Shown here: piece after piece, positions 44,020 through 55,005 of the stretch
Layout of the letters: every line of letters starts with the position of its first letter
Numbering within the stretch: position 1 is the stretch's first letter
DNA from: Hanleya hanleyi
Taxonomy: Eukaryota > Mollusca > Polyplacophora > Lepidopleurida > Hanleyidae
DNA length: 64,000 nucleotides
Reading direction: 5' to 3'
NCBI GenBank assembly: GCA_036873755.1
Contig: JAVTVY010057047.1
Location: 225,124-289,123, forward strand
Notes under the pieces: generated by a model
What the model was told of the DNA's origin: nothing
Seen by the model: only the letters and a program-made list of their open reading frames with translations
Database searches by the model: none
Position numbers and translations under genes: made by a program

Positions 44020-44813
44020 GCTGCAGTGAGGCCAATAGCTCCTGTCGTCAGAGTGGTTCAGGCTGGTAGGCTGGTCAGGCTGGCTGGTCAGGCAGGCAGG
44101 CAGGTGAGATAGCTCCGTTTGCCAGTCCAATGAATGCACCAAACCACTAAAAATCCCCCCTTTTATACGTTTTTTCGTGACATTCGGGTGTTTTCGGTAT
44201 TCTCCGTGTGTCTTTTCGGTATTCTCCGGGTCTTTTCGGTCACCTCCGGCACTCTCCGGTGATCACATTCGGGTCTTTTCGGTCACCTCCGGCACTCTCC
44301 GGTCACCTCCGGATCTTTTCGGTCACCTCCGGCACTCTCCGGTGATCACATTCGGGTACCTTCGGTCAACTCCGGCACTCTCCGGCCACCTCCGGGTCTT
44401 TTCGGTCACCTCCGGCACATCTTCACGGACCTCAACGAACTCACCGTGCCTCTTCGGTATTCTCCGTGTCTCTTCGCATACCTCCGTCACATCTCTCGGT
44501 ACCTCCCGCCACATCTTCACGGACCTCACCGAAAAGACACGGAGGTGAACGACATTGTGGGAAAAACCCCAGTACATGCTCCTCTCACCGAAAAGACACG
44601 GAGATGAACGACATCCCCACAGACAGGTCAGTACATATCCTATCATCCTCACAAGTCACGCCCCATTCACCCAAACCGGAAGTGACGTCATACAGAGGTC
44701 ACGCTCCATTCACCCAGACCGGAAGTGACGTCATACGGCACAGCGCCCCCTGGTGGATGCAAGAGTTACCTCCCCCGGCAAAACGGGAATGAATATCCCG
44801 TCTCCCTACTACT
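43998..44813 (-). repeat. Polinton right terminal inverted repeat
   Basis: Inverted partner of 27,719-28,664, about 130 bp shorter. It has paired CRE-ETS-like modules at 44,683-44,690 and 44,726-44,733, the GGTGACCGAAAAGA-type array (44,170-44,540) and a TATA box at 44,160-44,167 on the minus strand, about 140 bp upstream of the polymerase ATG. Confidence 0.85.
44160..44167 (-). promoter_or_regulatory. TATA box of the right TIR, polymerase promoter
   Basis: TATAAAAG on the minus strand, in the same sequence context as 28,513-28,520. Confidence 0.7.
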
Positions 44814-46162
44814 CATACTGTGAGACTGCCCGCATGTGCGCGAGTATTGTCATATTACATGTATACGTATATATAATCTATAATTTTAATTGTCAATGAA
44901 GACATATTACAGTTATATTATGCTTCCTAATTCGAGGAAAATAATTCCAAGTGGAAAATGGACACGAAAAAATATTCGTGTAAGCGATATGATTCGAACA
45001 ACAGTACTCATCCATGATTCACCGAAGCGTACGAACTTACCACACGGCCAATGGTGTAATCGTTGATTTCAGCGACGTATTTGGAATTGCAGCATTTCGT
45101 GCCAGGTTGCAAAAAATAACGAATTGATTTTTCAATTTCTATCAAAAAGCACTTCTTGAAGCAAAATGAAATTAACACAAGTGGAGCATGATTATATAAT
45201 AACGAAAATAATATCAGAATGAATTTGGTTTGCGAGATGTTTTTTCGAAATTTAGGAAAGTACTGTGGGAATTCCCTCAAAAAATGAAAAAATGCACATT
45301 TGCACGTTTTTGCATCCTATTAACAGGCACATTATGTATAATTTTGAGTCGAGTTTTCTCGCGTTTTACTCGCTATTGTTTTACTTTAAAATATTAAAAG
45401 TTGGCAGTGTTACTGCTGAAATGAAATTCTGTTTCTTAGTGCAACACCTATAGCCCAATTCGGAAAGCGTTTTATCTCCCTTGTTCCACCAGGGCCGTAT
45501 TGGTGCAGAGAACTTTCGGTATGTACCAAAGGCCCTCACGATTACTGTTACTAATTAAATATTTTATTTTTCTTCACAAAATTATCGTTCTAATGTACAC
45601 GTATACAGGATCTATCGGTTCATGTAGAAATATAAACAGATTATTTTTTCAAACAAATTATCTGGAATAGTTTATCAATATGTTATTCAAAATAATTGCG
45701 GGTGCCTTTGGTAATAGCGAAAGCGAGGCGACTACTTCCCGGAAGCAGATGTTCCTACCTCTAACCTTAAAGATTGACACTTTTTCAGGGGGAGATCATA
45801 CACTTTCCGGAAAGGCCTATATAGAACAGAAATCCATCTTACTGCAGCTCGTCCTTTGTGAGTATCCTCGGGGAATGCGAGCTGTTGATTCCGGTATTTT
45901 CTCCCACACGTATTATATGCTTTGGTGTCCCGGTGAGAAAACTGTTCTTGTCGAATCGAAGGATCGTCCAAACCCTACGGTTTGCGTTGCCCCCATCATG
46001 TTTGAGAGATATGTGAAAATATTGAACATCAGTGCAGGTACGGATGACTACCACCATGCACCCGATGGATAAATGTCACTAGAAGAAATGCCAGTGGACG
46101 GTGTCGGTTAATATACAGTAATAGTATTGGCAGAACTGAGGAAGTGAAATTCAGTTAACACC
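44814..46162. other. No recognised gene; one small open frame
   Basis: Past the Polinton, AT-rich unique-looking sequence. A 130-residue plus frame at 45,680-46,072 (starting MLFKIIAGAFGNSE) has no recognised domain and no visible promoter or splice context, so I do not call it a gene, though a host exon cannot be excluded. Confidence 0.4.
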
Positions 46163-46761
46163 AAAGGACCATGTATGTTTAGATGGATAAATGGCCCCAG
46201 AACAGGTGCGGTAGAAGTGCCAAAAATAAAATATTACATATACAAGAAATTATTCAGTTAGCTTGAAGTACAATATTATACTGTATATTCAGAAAAGTTT
46301 CAAGGCACTGAGTCTCACCATTCTCGAATAACAGAGCCGTGAAGTATTGCATTCGAAAACAACTCGTATTTCTTTCTATAAACATATGAAGATAAACGAT
46401 AACCAGAACCAGCTTGATATAGCATACTCGCTGTTCCAGTACGTAGTAGCATACTCGCTGTTCCAATACGTAGTAGTAGACCAAATCTGGTTTTGGTTAT
46501 CGTTTGTCTTCATGTGTTTACAGAGAACAATAGGTATTGTTTTCACCTCAGAATCAACTATTTCGCATAAATGCACTACTTTACGGCCCTGTTACTCGAG
46601 AATCATGAGACTCAGTGCCTTGAAATTTTTCTGAGTATACAATATAATATTGTACTTCTTGCCAATTGAACAGTTTCTTGTAGTGGAAGTATTTTATTTT
46701 GATACTTCTGTATTGCACCTGATCTGGGGCCATTTACCCATCTAAAGATACAAGGTCCTTT
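46163..46761. mobile_element. Foldback (MITE-like) element, 0.6 kb
   Basis: Nearly the whole length is an inverted repeat. Outer ends AAAGGACCATGTATGTTTAG and its inverted partner (AAAGGACCTTGTATCTTTAG read inward) enclose inner pairs such as TCAAGGCACTGAGTCTCA, and ATAAACGATAACCAGAACC. Arms are about 240-280 bp around a centre near 46,450 that holds two copies of GCATACTCGCTGTTCCARTA. No coding sequence. Confidence 0.7.
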
Positions 46762-47865
46762 CATTCGTTCAGAATTTCGATACACAACAGAAGAGCGTGA
46801 CAGATCGGGCATACTGCTGAAACATATCGGTGAGCGCTCTCCACAGGCCATGGAAAAACACAAACTAATAAACACTGCAACCTTGCCGCAGACGAGCTGT
46901 TAGTTTGCCTTCATCAGAATACCTCCACACCAGGATTTGATGAACAAGTTTGGCGGGGTATACGGTGTCCACAATCTGTGTGGATTACATGCCTGGTAAA
47001 AGCAATACGATACTAGACGTATATCATCTGTCCTTTATCGAGCAGCTTGATTTAATGGCTGGTGCGAAGCATTTTTTCAAACAATTACCTCCCAAAATTT
47101 AGGTGTAACCAAATCGAGGTAAAAGGAAGGTAGGAGCACGAATTGTTCGGTCTCTATGAGTATACCTGGATATCGTTTGGGCTGCGGGATTCTACCACAA
47201 CCTGTCAGAGGTTGTTGACTGGATTCTGTCTTCAAGAAACTCCGAATACATGAACTGATGGTCGAACAATACAAGTGGTCCACAGAAAGGTGCTCTTTCT
47301 CGAGCATATATTATCAGAAGCTGGCATGTCTTTGGGGGCAATGAAGTGATATAATCATATGCTTTCTTACGGTTCATACTCCATGTAAGAATCACGAGAC
47401 AATGCATACAATAACCAAGTCTGGGGACAACAATGTGTCTAGACTTGTTCGTTTTTCAGCGACACAAAGACTCAGACAATAGCTTCCTACATGAAGTATC
47501 GACCTTTCTTACCAGATACGCTGTTATATTTTTCCCACCATCGTTACATGCTCTCGCTTGTTCACTATAGACAATCGCGAGTGAACAAGTTCCATCTTCC
47601 TCTTCCGCTATCATCCTCTTCCGACAAATTCAATGTTTATGCCGATACCACATATGGACACCCCAGTAGCTGTATAGAGGAACTGCGATTCATGACCCAA
47701 TTGACGATATTTGAGAATTTGAGAGAGGATCCGAAGTTTTATCCAGTTATGTTAGAGACCTTCTTGTGCATATCAAAGCCCAATTCTATTCGTCAGATAC
47801 GACAGTTATTATTAAGAATAAATATGAGGTTCCGTGTCGTATTCTAAGTAATTAACCTCATAGTC
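46762..47865. other. No recognised gene
   Basis: Short frames on both strands, the longest 47,491-47,847 (118 residues, MKYRPFLPDTLLYFSHH start), with no recognised domain. Confidence 0.35.
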
Positions 47866-48400
47866 TCTGCTCATACGGCCCATATGGTCTCTACTCATAC
47901 GGTCCATATGGTCTCTGCTCATACGGTCCATATGGTCTCTGCTCATACGGTCCATATGGTCTCTGCTCATACGGTCCATATGGTCTCTGCTCATACGGTC
48001 CATGTGGTCTCTGCTCATACGGTCCATGTGGTCTCTGCTCATACGGTCCATATGGTCTCTGCTCATACGGTCCATATGGTCTCTGCTCATACGGTCCATA
48101 TGGTCTCTGCTCATACGGTCCATATGGTCTCTGCTCATACGGTCCATATGGTCTCTGCTCATACGGTCCATATGGTCTCTGCTCATACGGTCCATATGGT
48201 CTCTGCTCATACGGTCCATATGGTCTCTGCTCATACGGTCCATATAGTCTCTGCTCATACGGTCCATATGGTCTCTGCTCATACGGTCCATATGGTCTCT
48301 GCTCATACGGTCCATATGGTCTCCGCTCATACGGTCCATATAGTCTCTGCTCATACGGTCCATATGGTCTCTGCTCATACGGTCCATATGGTCTATGGTC
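47866..48400. repeat. 24-bp minisatellite, about 22 copies
   Basis: Unit TCTCTGCTCATACGGTCCAT plus ATGG, very uniform, with rare variants (CATGTGG, CATATAG, CTCCGC). Because 24 is a multiple of three and the unit has no stop in several frames, long artificial open frames (for example octapeptide MVSAHTVH) appear on both strands. They are not genes. Confidence 0.95.
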
Positions 48401-48446
48401 CGGCATTATTCGGAATACGAACGTCCTGAGATCGATCTTTCTAGCC

Positions 48447-48919
48447 GTGAAAGGCGCGAAACGACGTCATTGCACACGTGACGTCGGACCAAGGTTAGAC
48501 ACCAAGCAAGGCTTTAACATCGGGAATACAGCGAATATCTGAACATTGGTATCATAGTCGCTTTCAAAATACGGAAAATCCAAACAAATTTGAAATGTTA
48601 TTGTCACACAGTTGTGAATACAAGGCATCGCTTGTAAATGTAAAAGACCGAATTTGACCATTTTTCGTCTTTTTATATGGATTTTTAGGAAAATGAAGCA
48701 AGTTTGGAGGAGAATGTTTGAGAGTAATTTTCTATACACATCAGTGTTGTATGTTGTAGTATTGGTTCCATCATGCTCTTTCGAAAAATATATACATATA
48801 AGTGATTTGGTGGTCTATTCCTTGAATACAATCACAATAGAATAAGCTCTGCAAATCGGTTCGTCACCTTACCGCACCGTGACGTCATATGAGCGATGAC
48901 ACCGTTTCTCGCCTTTTGC
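48447..48919. mobile_element. MITE-like element with imperfect terminal inverted repeats
   Basis: Left end GTGAAAGGCGCGAAACGACG pairs with the inverted right end around GTTTCTCGCCTTTTGC. Both ends also hold a nearby TGACGTCA/GTGACGTC. About 470 bp, no coding. Boundaries are approximate. 48,920-49,215 that follows shows nothing recognised except weak RT-element-like stretches. Confidence 0.45.
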
Positions 48920-49221
48920 GGCAAAAGAGTTCGATGTCGGGGCTATCTTATTAGACACAACTAACAAACGTATCCCCAGATGTCATACACGGTACACTCG
49001 TATTTCATCATCAGTGCTGATTTTCATCATCGAATTTGACAAAGCTGGCATCTAGTAAATGCTTTCAGACGAGATGTGTAAAAGTCATATGAAGATCATT
49101 TTAGAATATTACTATCTAGAAGTTAGATAGTTGACAAAGTCAAACCCATAGTCTTTATTCACATAAAGTCGACGTGATAGAACAGTCGATTATTTCGGCG
49201 GTGTAGAAAATTTAAATTTTG

Positions 49222-50072
49222 GTAAGACATCAGGGCCACCAAGGTATCGATTGATGTAAGCCATCAAGGCCACCAAGGTATCGATTGGTGTAAGCGATCA
49301 AGGCCACCAAGGTATCGATTGATGTAAGCGATCGGGGCCACCAAGGTATCGATTGATGTAAGCGATCAGGGCCACCAAGGTATCGATTGATGTAAGCGAT
49401 CAGGGCCACCAAGGTATCGATTGATGTAAGCGATCAGGGCCACCTAGGTATCGATTGATGTAAGCGATCAAGGCCACCAAGGTATCGATTAATGTAAGTG
49501 ATCAGGGCCACCAAGGTATCGATTGATATAAGCGATCAGGGCCACCAAGGTATCGATTGATGTAAGCGATCAGGGCCACCAAGGTATCGATTGATGTAAG
49601 CGATCAGGACCACCAAGGTATCGATTGATGTAAGCGATCAGGGCCACCAAGGTATCGATTGATATAAGCGATCAGGGCCACCAAGCTATCGATTGATGTA
49701 AGCGATCAGGGTCACCAAGGTATCGATTGATGTAAGCGATCAGGGCCACCAAGGTATCGATTGACGTAAGCGATCAGGGCCACCAAGGTATCGATTGATG
49801 TAAGCGATCAGGGCCACCAAGGTATCGATTGATGTAAACGACCAGGGCCACCAAGGTATCGATTGATGTAAGCGATCAGGGCCACCAAGGTATCGATTGA
49901 TGTAAGCGACCAGGGCCACCAAGGTATCGATTGATGTAAGCGACCAGGGCCACCAAGGTATCGATTGATGTAAGCGACCAGGGCCACCAAGGTATCGATT
50001 GATGTAAGCGACCAGGGCCACCAAGGTATCGATTGATGTAAGCGACCAGGGCCACCAAGGTATCGATTGAAT
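49222..50072. repeat. 34-bp minisatellite, about 25 copies
   Basis: Unit GATCAGGGCCACCAAGGTAT followed by CGATTGATGTAAGC, with sporadic substitutions; the last third is enriched in the GACCAGGG variant. Three units make 102 bp, hence long spurious minus-strand frames. Confidence 0.95.
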
Positions 50073-51000
50073 ATCATCAAACCACAAGCAGGATTCTTAG
50101 AAGAGATACGCGACCAGTTACTGTTTAATGTTGTAGCAAGACAGCACAACGTGTCAATGGCAAACTATTGTCGTTGACACCTATGCTGGAGATACCTCAG
50201 TAATGTTTTGCGACTGTTTGTTTGAACCTCTTGGAGAACAATACCCAAAACGATCCATAGTCCCGATATGTAAAAATCGGCGCTCACCAGATATGAGTGG
50301 CGATTTGTAATGTGTATTATTATGTGTTTATGTAATGGCGATTTTAATCAAATATATCTTATCGTGTTGCCAGTGCCACATTGAAACGGTTAAAAAATAG
50401 TCAACCTAACATTTCTTTGATCAAATTTTCTTGCTGTAAATGATCCATAATTTTCGCGCCAAGAAAAATGGGATACCTGAGGCTGTACATACTTTGCCCC
50501 ATGATACCGGTCGCTCTGTAGGCGAACTCAACCATCGAATCGCATATGACCGTTTGAAGGACTGTCAAATGCCAAATAGGATGGTAGACCTACTTTCCCT
50601 TCGCAAATGTGGTGTGAACCATATTATTAGGGAGATTAACAGTTAGTTTGGTGGGGATGATCCTTCAACTGTTGATACAGGCATGAAATACGTCACTTGG
50701 TAAGCAAAACTGAGTTTTGAAGATGCCTCGATGGATATTTCGAGACAAGGGTATTTGCAAACAGTCTTGAAAACTTGTCCGTTCATGGTCAAAATAAAAA
50801 TTAAACCGATATAGTAAGAAAATAAGGATCCGGAAAAGTAAACGGACAAATGAAGTTGAGCAATTTTGTTTTGAATCTGGGTATTTCGTGTTTTAGTGAT
50901 CACGAAATCATCCACAAATGACATTGATTGATGGACTGCTATTTTACTGTGCTGTTCTCACAGAAATGAAATTTCTGGACAAAAGGACATGAAAAGAAAG
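50073..51000. other. No gene seen
   Basis: Unique-looking sequence with only short unsupported frames at 50,440-50,646 and 50,643-50,924. Confidence 0.4.
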
Positions 51001-51009
51001 GTGTAGTAG

Positions 51010-52575
51010 TGTAATGATGTGATTATCTAATGTGATCATACAGTAATTCAATGTGGTAATGTAGTCTAATGTGGTGATGTAATCGTCTAATGTGGTGATG
51101 TAGTTATCTAATTATGTAGTTATCTAATGTGATGTAGTTGTCTAAATTTGTGATGTAATTGTCTAATGTGATGATGCAATTGTCTAATGTGATTATGTAG
51201 TTGTCTAATGTGGTGATGCAGTTGTATAATGTGGTGATTTAGTTACATAATGATGTAGTTATCTAATATGATGTGATTGTCTAATGTGATGTAATTGTCT
51301 AATGTGGCGATGTAGTTGTATAATGTGGTGATGTAGTTATCTAATGTGATGTAGTTGTCTAATGTGGTGATTTACTTACCTAATGATGTAGTTGTCTAAT
51401 GTGATGTAGTTGTGTAATGTGGTGATGTAGTTATCTAATGTGGTGATGCAGTTGTATAATGTGGTGATTTAGTTACCTAATTATGTAGTTATCTAATGTG
51501 GTGATGTAGTTGTCTAATGTGGTGATTTAGTTACCTATTTATCTAGTTATCTAATGTGATGTAGTTGTGTAATGTGGTGATGTAGTTATCTAATGTGATT
51601 TAGTTGTCTAATGTGGTGATTTAGTTACCTATTTATCTAGTTATCTAATGTGATGTAATTGTCTAATGTGGTGATGTAGTTGAATAATGTGGTGATGTAG
51701 TTACCTAATGATGTAGTTATCTAATGTGAAGTAGTTGTCTAATGTGATGTAGTTGTCTAATGTGGTGATGTACTTGTCTAATGTGATGTAGTTGTATAAT
51801 GTGGTGATTTACTTACCTAATGATGTAGTTGTCTAATGTGATGTAGTTGTGTAATGTGGTGATGTAGTTATCTAATGTGGTGATGCAGTTGTATAATGTG
51901 GTGATTTAGTTACCTAATTATGTAGTTATCTAATGTGAAGTAGTTGTCTAATGTGATGTAGTTGTCTAATGTGGTGATGTACTTGTCTAATGTGATGTAG
52001 TTGTCTAATATAATGTGGTGATTTAGTTACCTAATGATGTAGTTGTCTAATGTGATGTAGTTGTCTAATGTGATGTAGTTGTGTAATGTGGTGATGTTGT
52101 TGTATAATGTGGTGATGTAGTTATCTAATAATGTAGTTGTCTAATGTGATGTAGTTGTATAATATGATTTAGTTGTCTAATGTGGTGATGTAGTTGTATA
52201 ATGTGGTGATTTAGTTACTTAATTATGTAGTTATCTAATGTGATGTAATTGTCTAATGTGGTAATGTGGTTGTCTAATGTGGTAATGTAGTTGTGTAATG
52301 TGGTGATGTAATTGTCTAATGTGGTGATGTAATTGTCTAATGTGGTGATGTAGTTGTATAATGTGGTGATGTAATTGTCTAATGTGGTTATGTAATTGTA
52401 TAATGTGGTGATGTAATTGTCTAATGTGGTGATGTAATTGTATAATGTGGTGATGTAATTGTCTAATGTGGTGATGTAATTGTATAATGTGGTGATGTAG
52501 TTATCAAATGTGATGTAGGTGTCTAATGTGGTGATGTAGTTGTCTAATGTGATGATGTAGTTATCTAATGATGCA
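51010..52575. repeat. Degenerate 17- and 21-bp minisatellite
   Basis: Built from TAATGTGGTGATGTAGTTGTC (21 bp) and the shorter TAATGTGATGTAGTTGTC type, in mixed order for 1.56 kb. Strong strand asymmetry: the plus strand is rich in G and T and very poor in C. Higher-order blocks recur (for example around 51,390-51,490 and 51,820-51,930). Confidence 0.9.
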
Positions 52576-53020
52576 TGTTTGAATGAATGATTGTTTATTC
52601 ACCAAACTCACCGCGAGAGGAAAACTGGTATGCAGAATATAAGAATGAGTGGAGTTAGCCGCATATGTGGCGGGACTAAACGTGGTGGGGGGGGGGGGCT
52701 TGTTCTCGCCCGAATTAAGAAGTGAATATACATAGGCTAAGTTCAGCGACAGGAATTATATACAAATCATGGAAATGTTGATTTATACACAGAGGCAGTG
52801 AGTAAGAAATAAACACTACCGTACTATTACTTATTTGTTCAGACATCAATGATTATGTCGACAACATTTACTTGTTGTTATAAAAGTACATACATGTATA
52901 TACACGGGATGCGCTGAGATATAAGGTAGTTAACTGAAACTGGGGCATTATGAATGTGGCAAAGAAAGTCATCTGAAAATTTACAAGTCAGAGGAGAGTA
53001 AGGTTACAATGAGCTATGTG
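52576..53020. other. Non-coding, with a G-run
   Basis: Contains a G tract at about 52,686-52,698 and no recognised gene. 53,396-53,755 is likewise uncharacterised. Confidence 0.4.
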
Positions 53021-53021
53021 T

Positions 53022-53395
53022 AAACCAGGTTAACATGTTACAAGCTATTTAACCAGGTTAACATGTTACAAGCTATTTAAACAGGTTAACATGTTACTAG
53101 CTATTTAACCAGGTTAATATGTAACAAGCTATTTAACCAGGTTAACATGTTACAAGCTATTTAACCAGGTTAACATGTTACAAGCTATTTAACCAGGTTA
53201 ACATGTTACAACCTATTAAACCAGATTAACATGTTACAAGCTATTTAACCAGGTTAACGTGTTACAAGCTATTTAACCAGGTTAACATGCTGCAAGCTAT
53301 TTTACCAGATTAACATTTTAAAAGCTATTTAAACAGGTTAACATGTTACCAGCTATTTAACCAGGTTAACATGTTACAAGCTATTTAACAGAAAA
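53022..53395. repeat. 28-bp minisatellite, about 13 copies
   Basis: Unit ACCAGGTTAACATGTTACAA plus GCTATTTA. The core GGTTAACATGTTACC is an imperfect palindrome, so each unit can form a small hairpin. Confidence 0.9.
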
Positions 53396-53755
53396 TGTTT
53401 GAGGCGAGAATAAAAAAAACTTGGAGGCACAAGCTTTCCGACTGGCAGGTAGAGAATTCCATAATCGGGGTCCCTTTATTTTACAAGAGTAGAAGGAGAG
53501 TTGAGCTTCATAAAATGGTCGGTATAAATTAAGATTTGCCTGTCTGGATTGTGTATAGCGGAAAACTTAGTGAAGTAATTTTCAAGCTGTAGGGAAGGAA
53601 TATCAGAGTAAGGTAATCTATCTCATCATTACAGCATTACTTGTATGTGAAATATAAAACAGCCGTCCATTCCGGTCACTTAAACTCTTATACCCGAAAA
53701 GGCACTTGAGTTTACAAAGTTTACTCTCGTCAATCGTATCTGTGAATGCAATCGA

Positions 53756-54032
53756 ATACCATACAGCTATTCATTCAGTGGTTGTAATACCAAACAGCTA
53801 TCCATTCAGTGATTGTAATACCATACATCTATTCATTCAGTGATTGTAATACCATACATCTATTCATTCAGTTGTTGTATTACCATGCATCCTATTCATT
53901 GAATGGGTGGAATACCATGCTTATATTCATTCGTTGGTTGTAATACCATACATCTATTCATTCAGTGGTTGGAATACCATACATCTATTCATTCAGTGGT
54001 TGTAATACCATACAGCTGTTCATTCAATAGTT
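53756..54032. repeat. 31-bp minisatellite, left part
   Basis: Unit ATACCATACATCTATTCATT followed by CAGTGGTTGTA. Same family as 55,006-57,935; the array is split by an RT element. Confidence 0.88.
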
Positions 54033-55005
54033 GTGATTACAAGCGTCTAGTCCGTCATCCATAATTCAGCCGTCGTCCATTAGAGAATATCCGCGTCCAT
54101 AATCCAAAGACCTATTCCATATTCCATATAACAGTATTAGCACCAAATTCAAAAAGACAATCATAGTATACATAAACATAGGCCTGTTTCCTGCAAGAGA
54201 GAAGCGGTCAACAGTTTTCAATGATGCCGGCAATACATCATGATGTTCCAAAAATATCAAATCCGTATCGCTGATCAGTATTCTTAATCCATAATATTCG
54301 TTATAGAGTCGTCATCTAAAAAAAGATGTATCTCGGTCACGCTTTGATTGTGTCTGTTCATATGAGTACCATGAGGATCTTGAAGTACATGGGTTCATAC
54401 GGCCCCTAGCCCCGGGTTAAGCGGAATTAGACACAAGTTACGAAGCGTAGCGCCATAGATCTTGCACGCTACGTTCGTATTTTGCTATCAGCATGAGATA
54501 TGTATCGCCAAATCTGAGAAACTTTGAGTCGAGGCGCTTGGTGGAATAGCCCTGTTTTATAAGTTTCTGCAACAATGTTTTGTGACGTTGATTAAAGTCG
54601 TCACATTTAACACAGGATCTAGCAAGTGCTACTAAGCGAGATATGTATACGCCATATGCAGGTCCCACTGGAATATTACTGTCCAGAAAGGGATAGTTTA
54701 CGATGTCGAAATTGTAATCATCTCTTTTGTCATAAAGTCGACGAGGGAGAATGCCCGCTTCATTTTTGTAGAGATATAGATCTAAATATGATGTGCCTGT
54801 ATGGCTATCTGTAGTTCCCTTCAAATCCAGTGAAGGTGGATATATATCCTTCACTGCGTCATTTATATAGCGATTATCCACAGCGAGAAGATCGTCTATA
54901 TAGCGTTTGGTGAATGAGAAGGAACGGGCTTTGAATGGATCGGTTTTTGAAAGCGCCTGCATATAGTCATCTTCACAAGAGAACAGATACAGGTCAGCCA
55001 ATCAT
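54033..55005 (-). mobile_element. RT element inserted in the 31-bp minisatellite
   Basis: Minus strand: 187 clean RT residues at 54,438-55,001 (ADLYLFSCEDDY, catalytic RYIDDLLAVDN, to the DLWRYAS end), then the 3' region and the terminal unit ending at ATTACAAGCG (54,033). The 5' truncation falls within the motif B region. The long unbroken frame indicates a recent insertion. Confidence 0.85.

Larger units (their letters stand above)
27719..44813. mobile_element. Complete Maverick/Polinton element, 17.1 kb
   Basis: Bounded by inverted repeats of about 0.8-0.95 kb that begin AGTAGTAGGGAGACGGG at both ends; Polintons typically start with AG. It contains polymerase B, integrase, capsid, protease and an ATPase stump plus accessory genes. 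The six bases outside are CACGCT (27,713-27,718) and CATACT (44,814-44,819), matching at 4 of 6, so a decayed 6-bp target duplication is possible but not proven. Most core genes carry lesions. Confidence 0.9.

Noticed and set aside
45680..46072. Host gene exon of 130 codons
   Set aside because: No domain, no splice or promoter evidence, and the position next to a foldback element; left as an uncharacterised frame.
47812..48429. Overlapping frames of 170-191 residues on both strands
   Set aside because: By-product of a 24-bp repeat that is a multiple of three; no promoter or non-repeat coding part.
49222..50072. CRISPR-like array of 34-bp repeats
   Set aside because: Units are contiguous with no unique spacers, in a eukaryotic context: a minisatellite.
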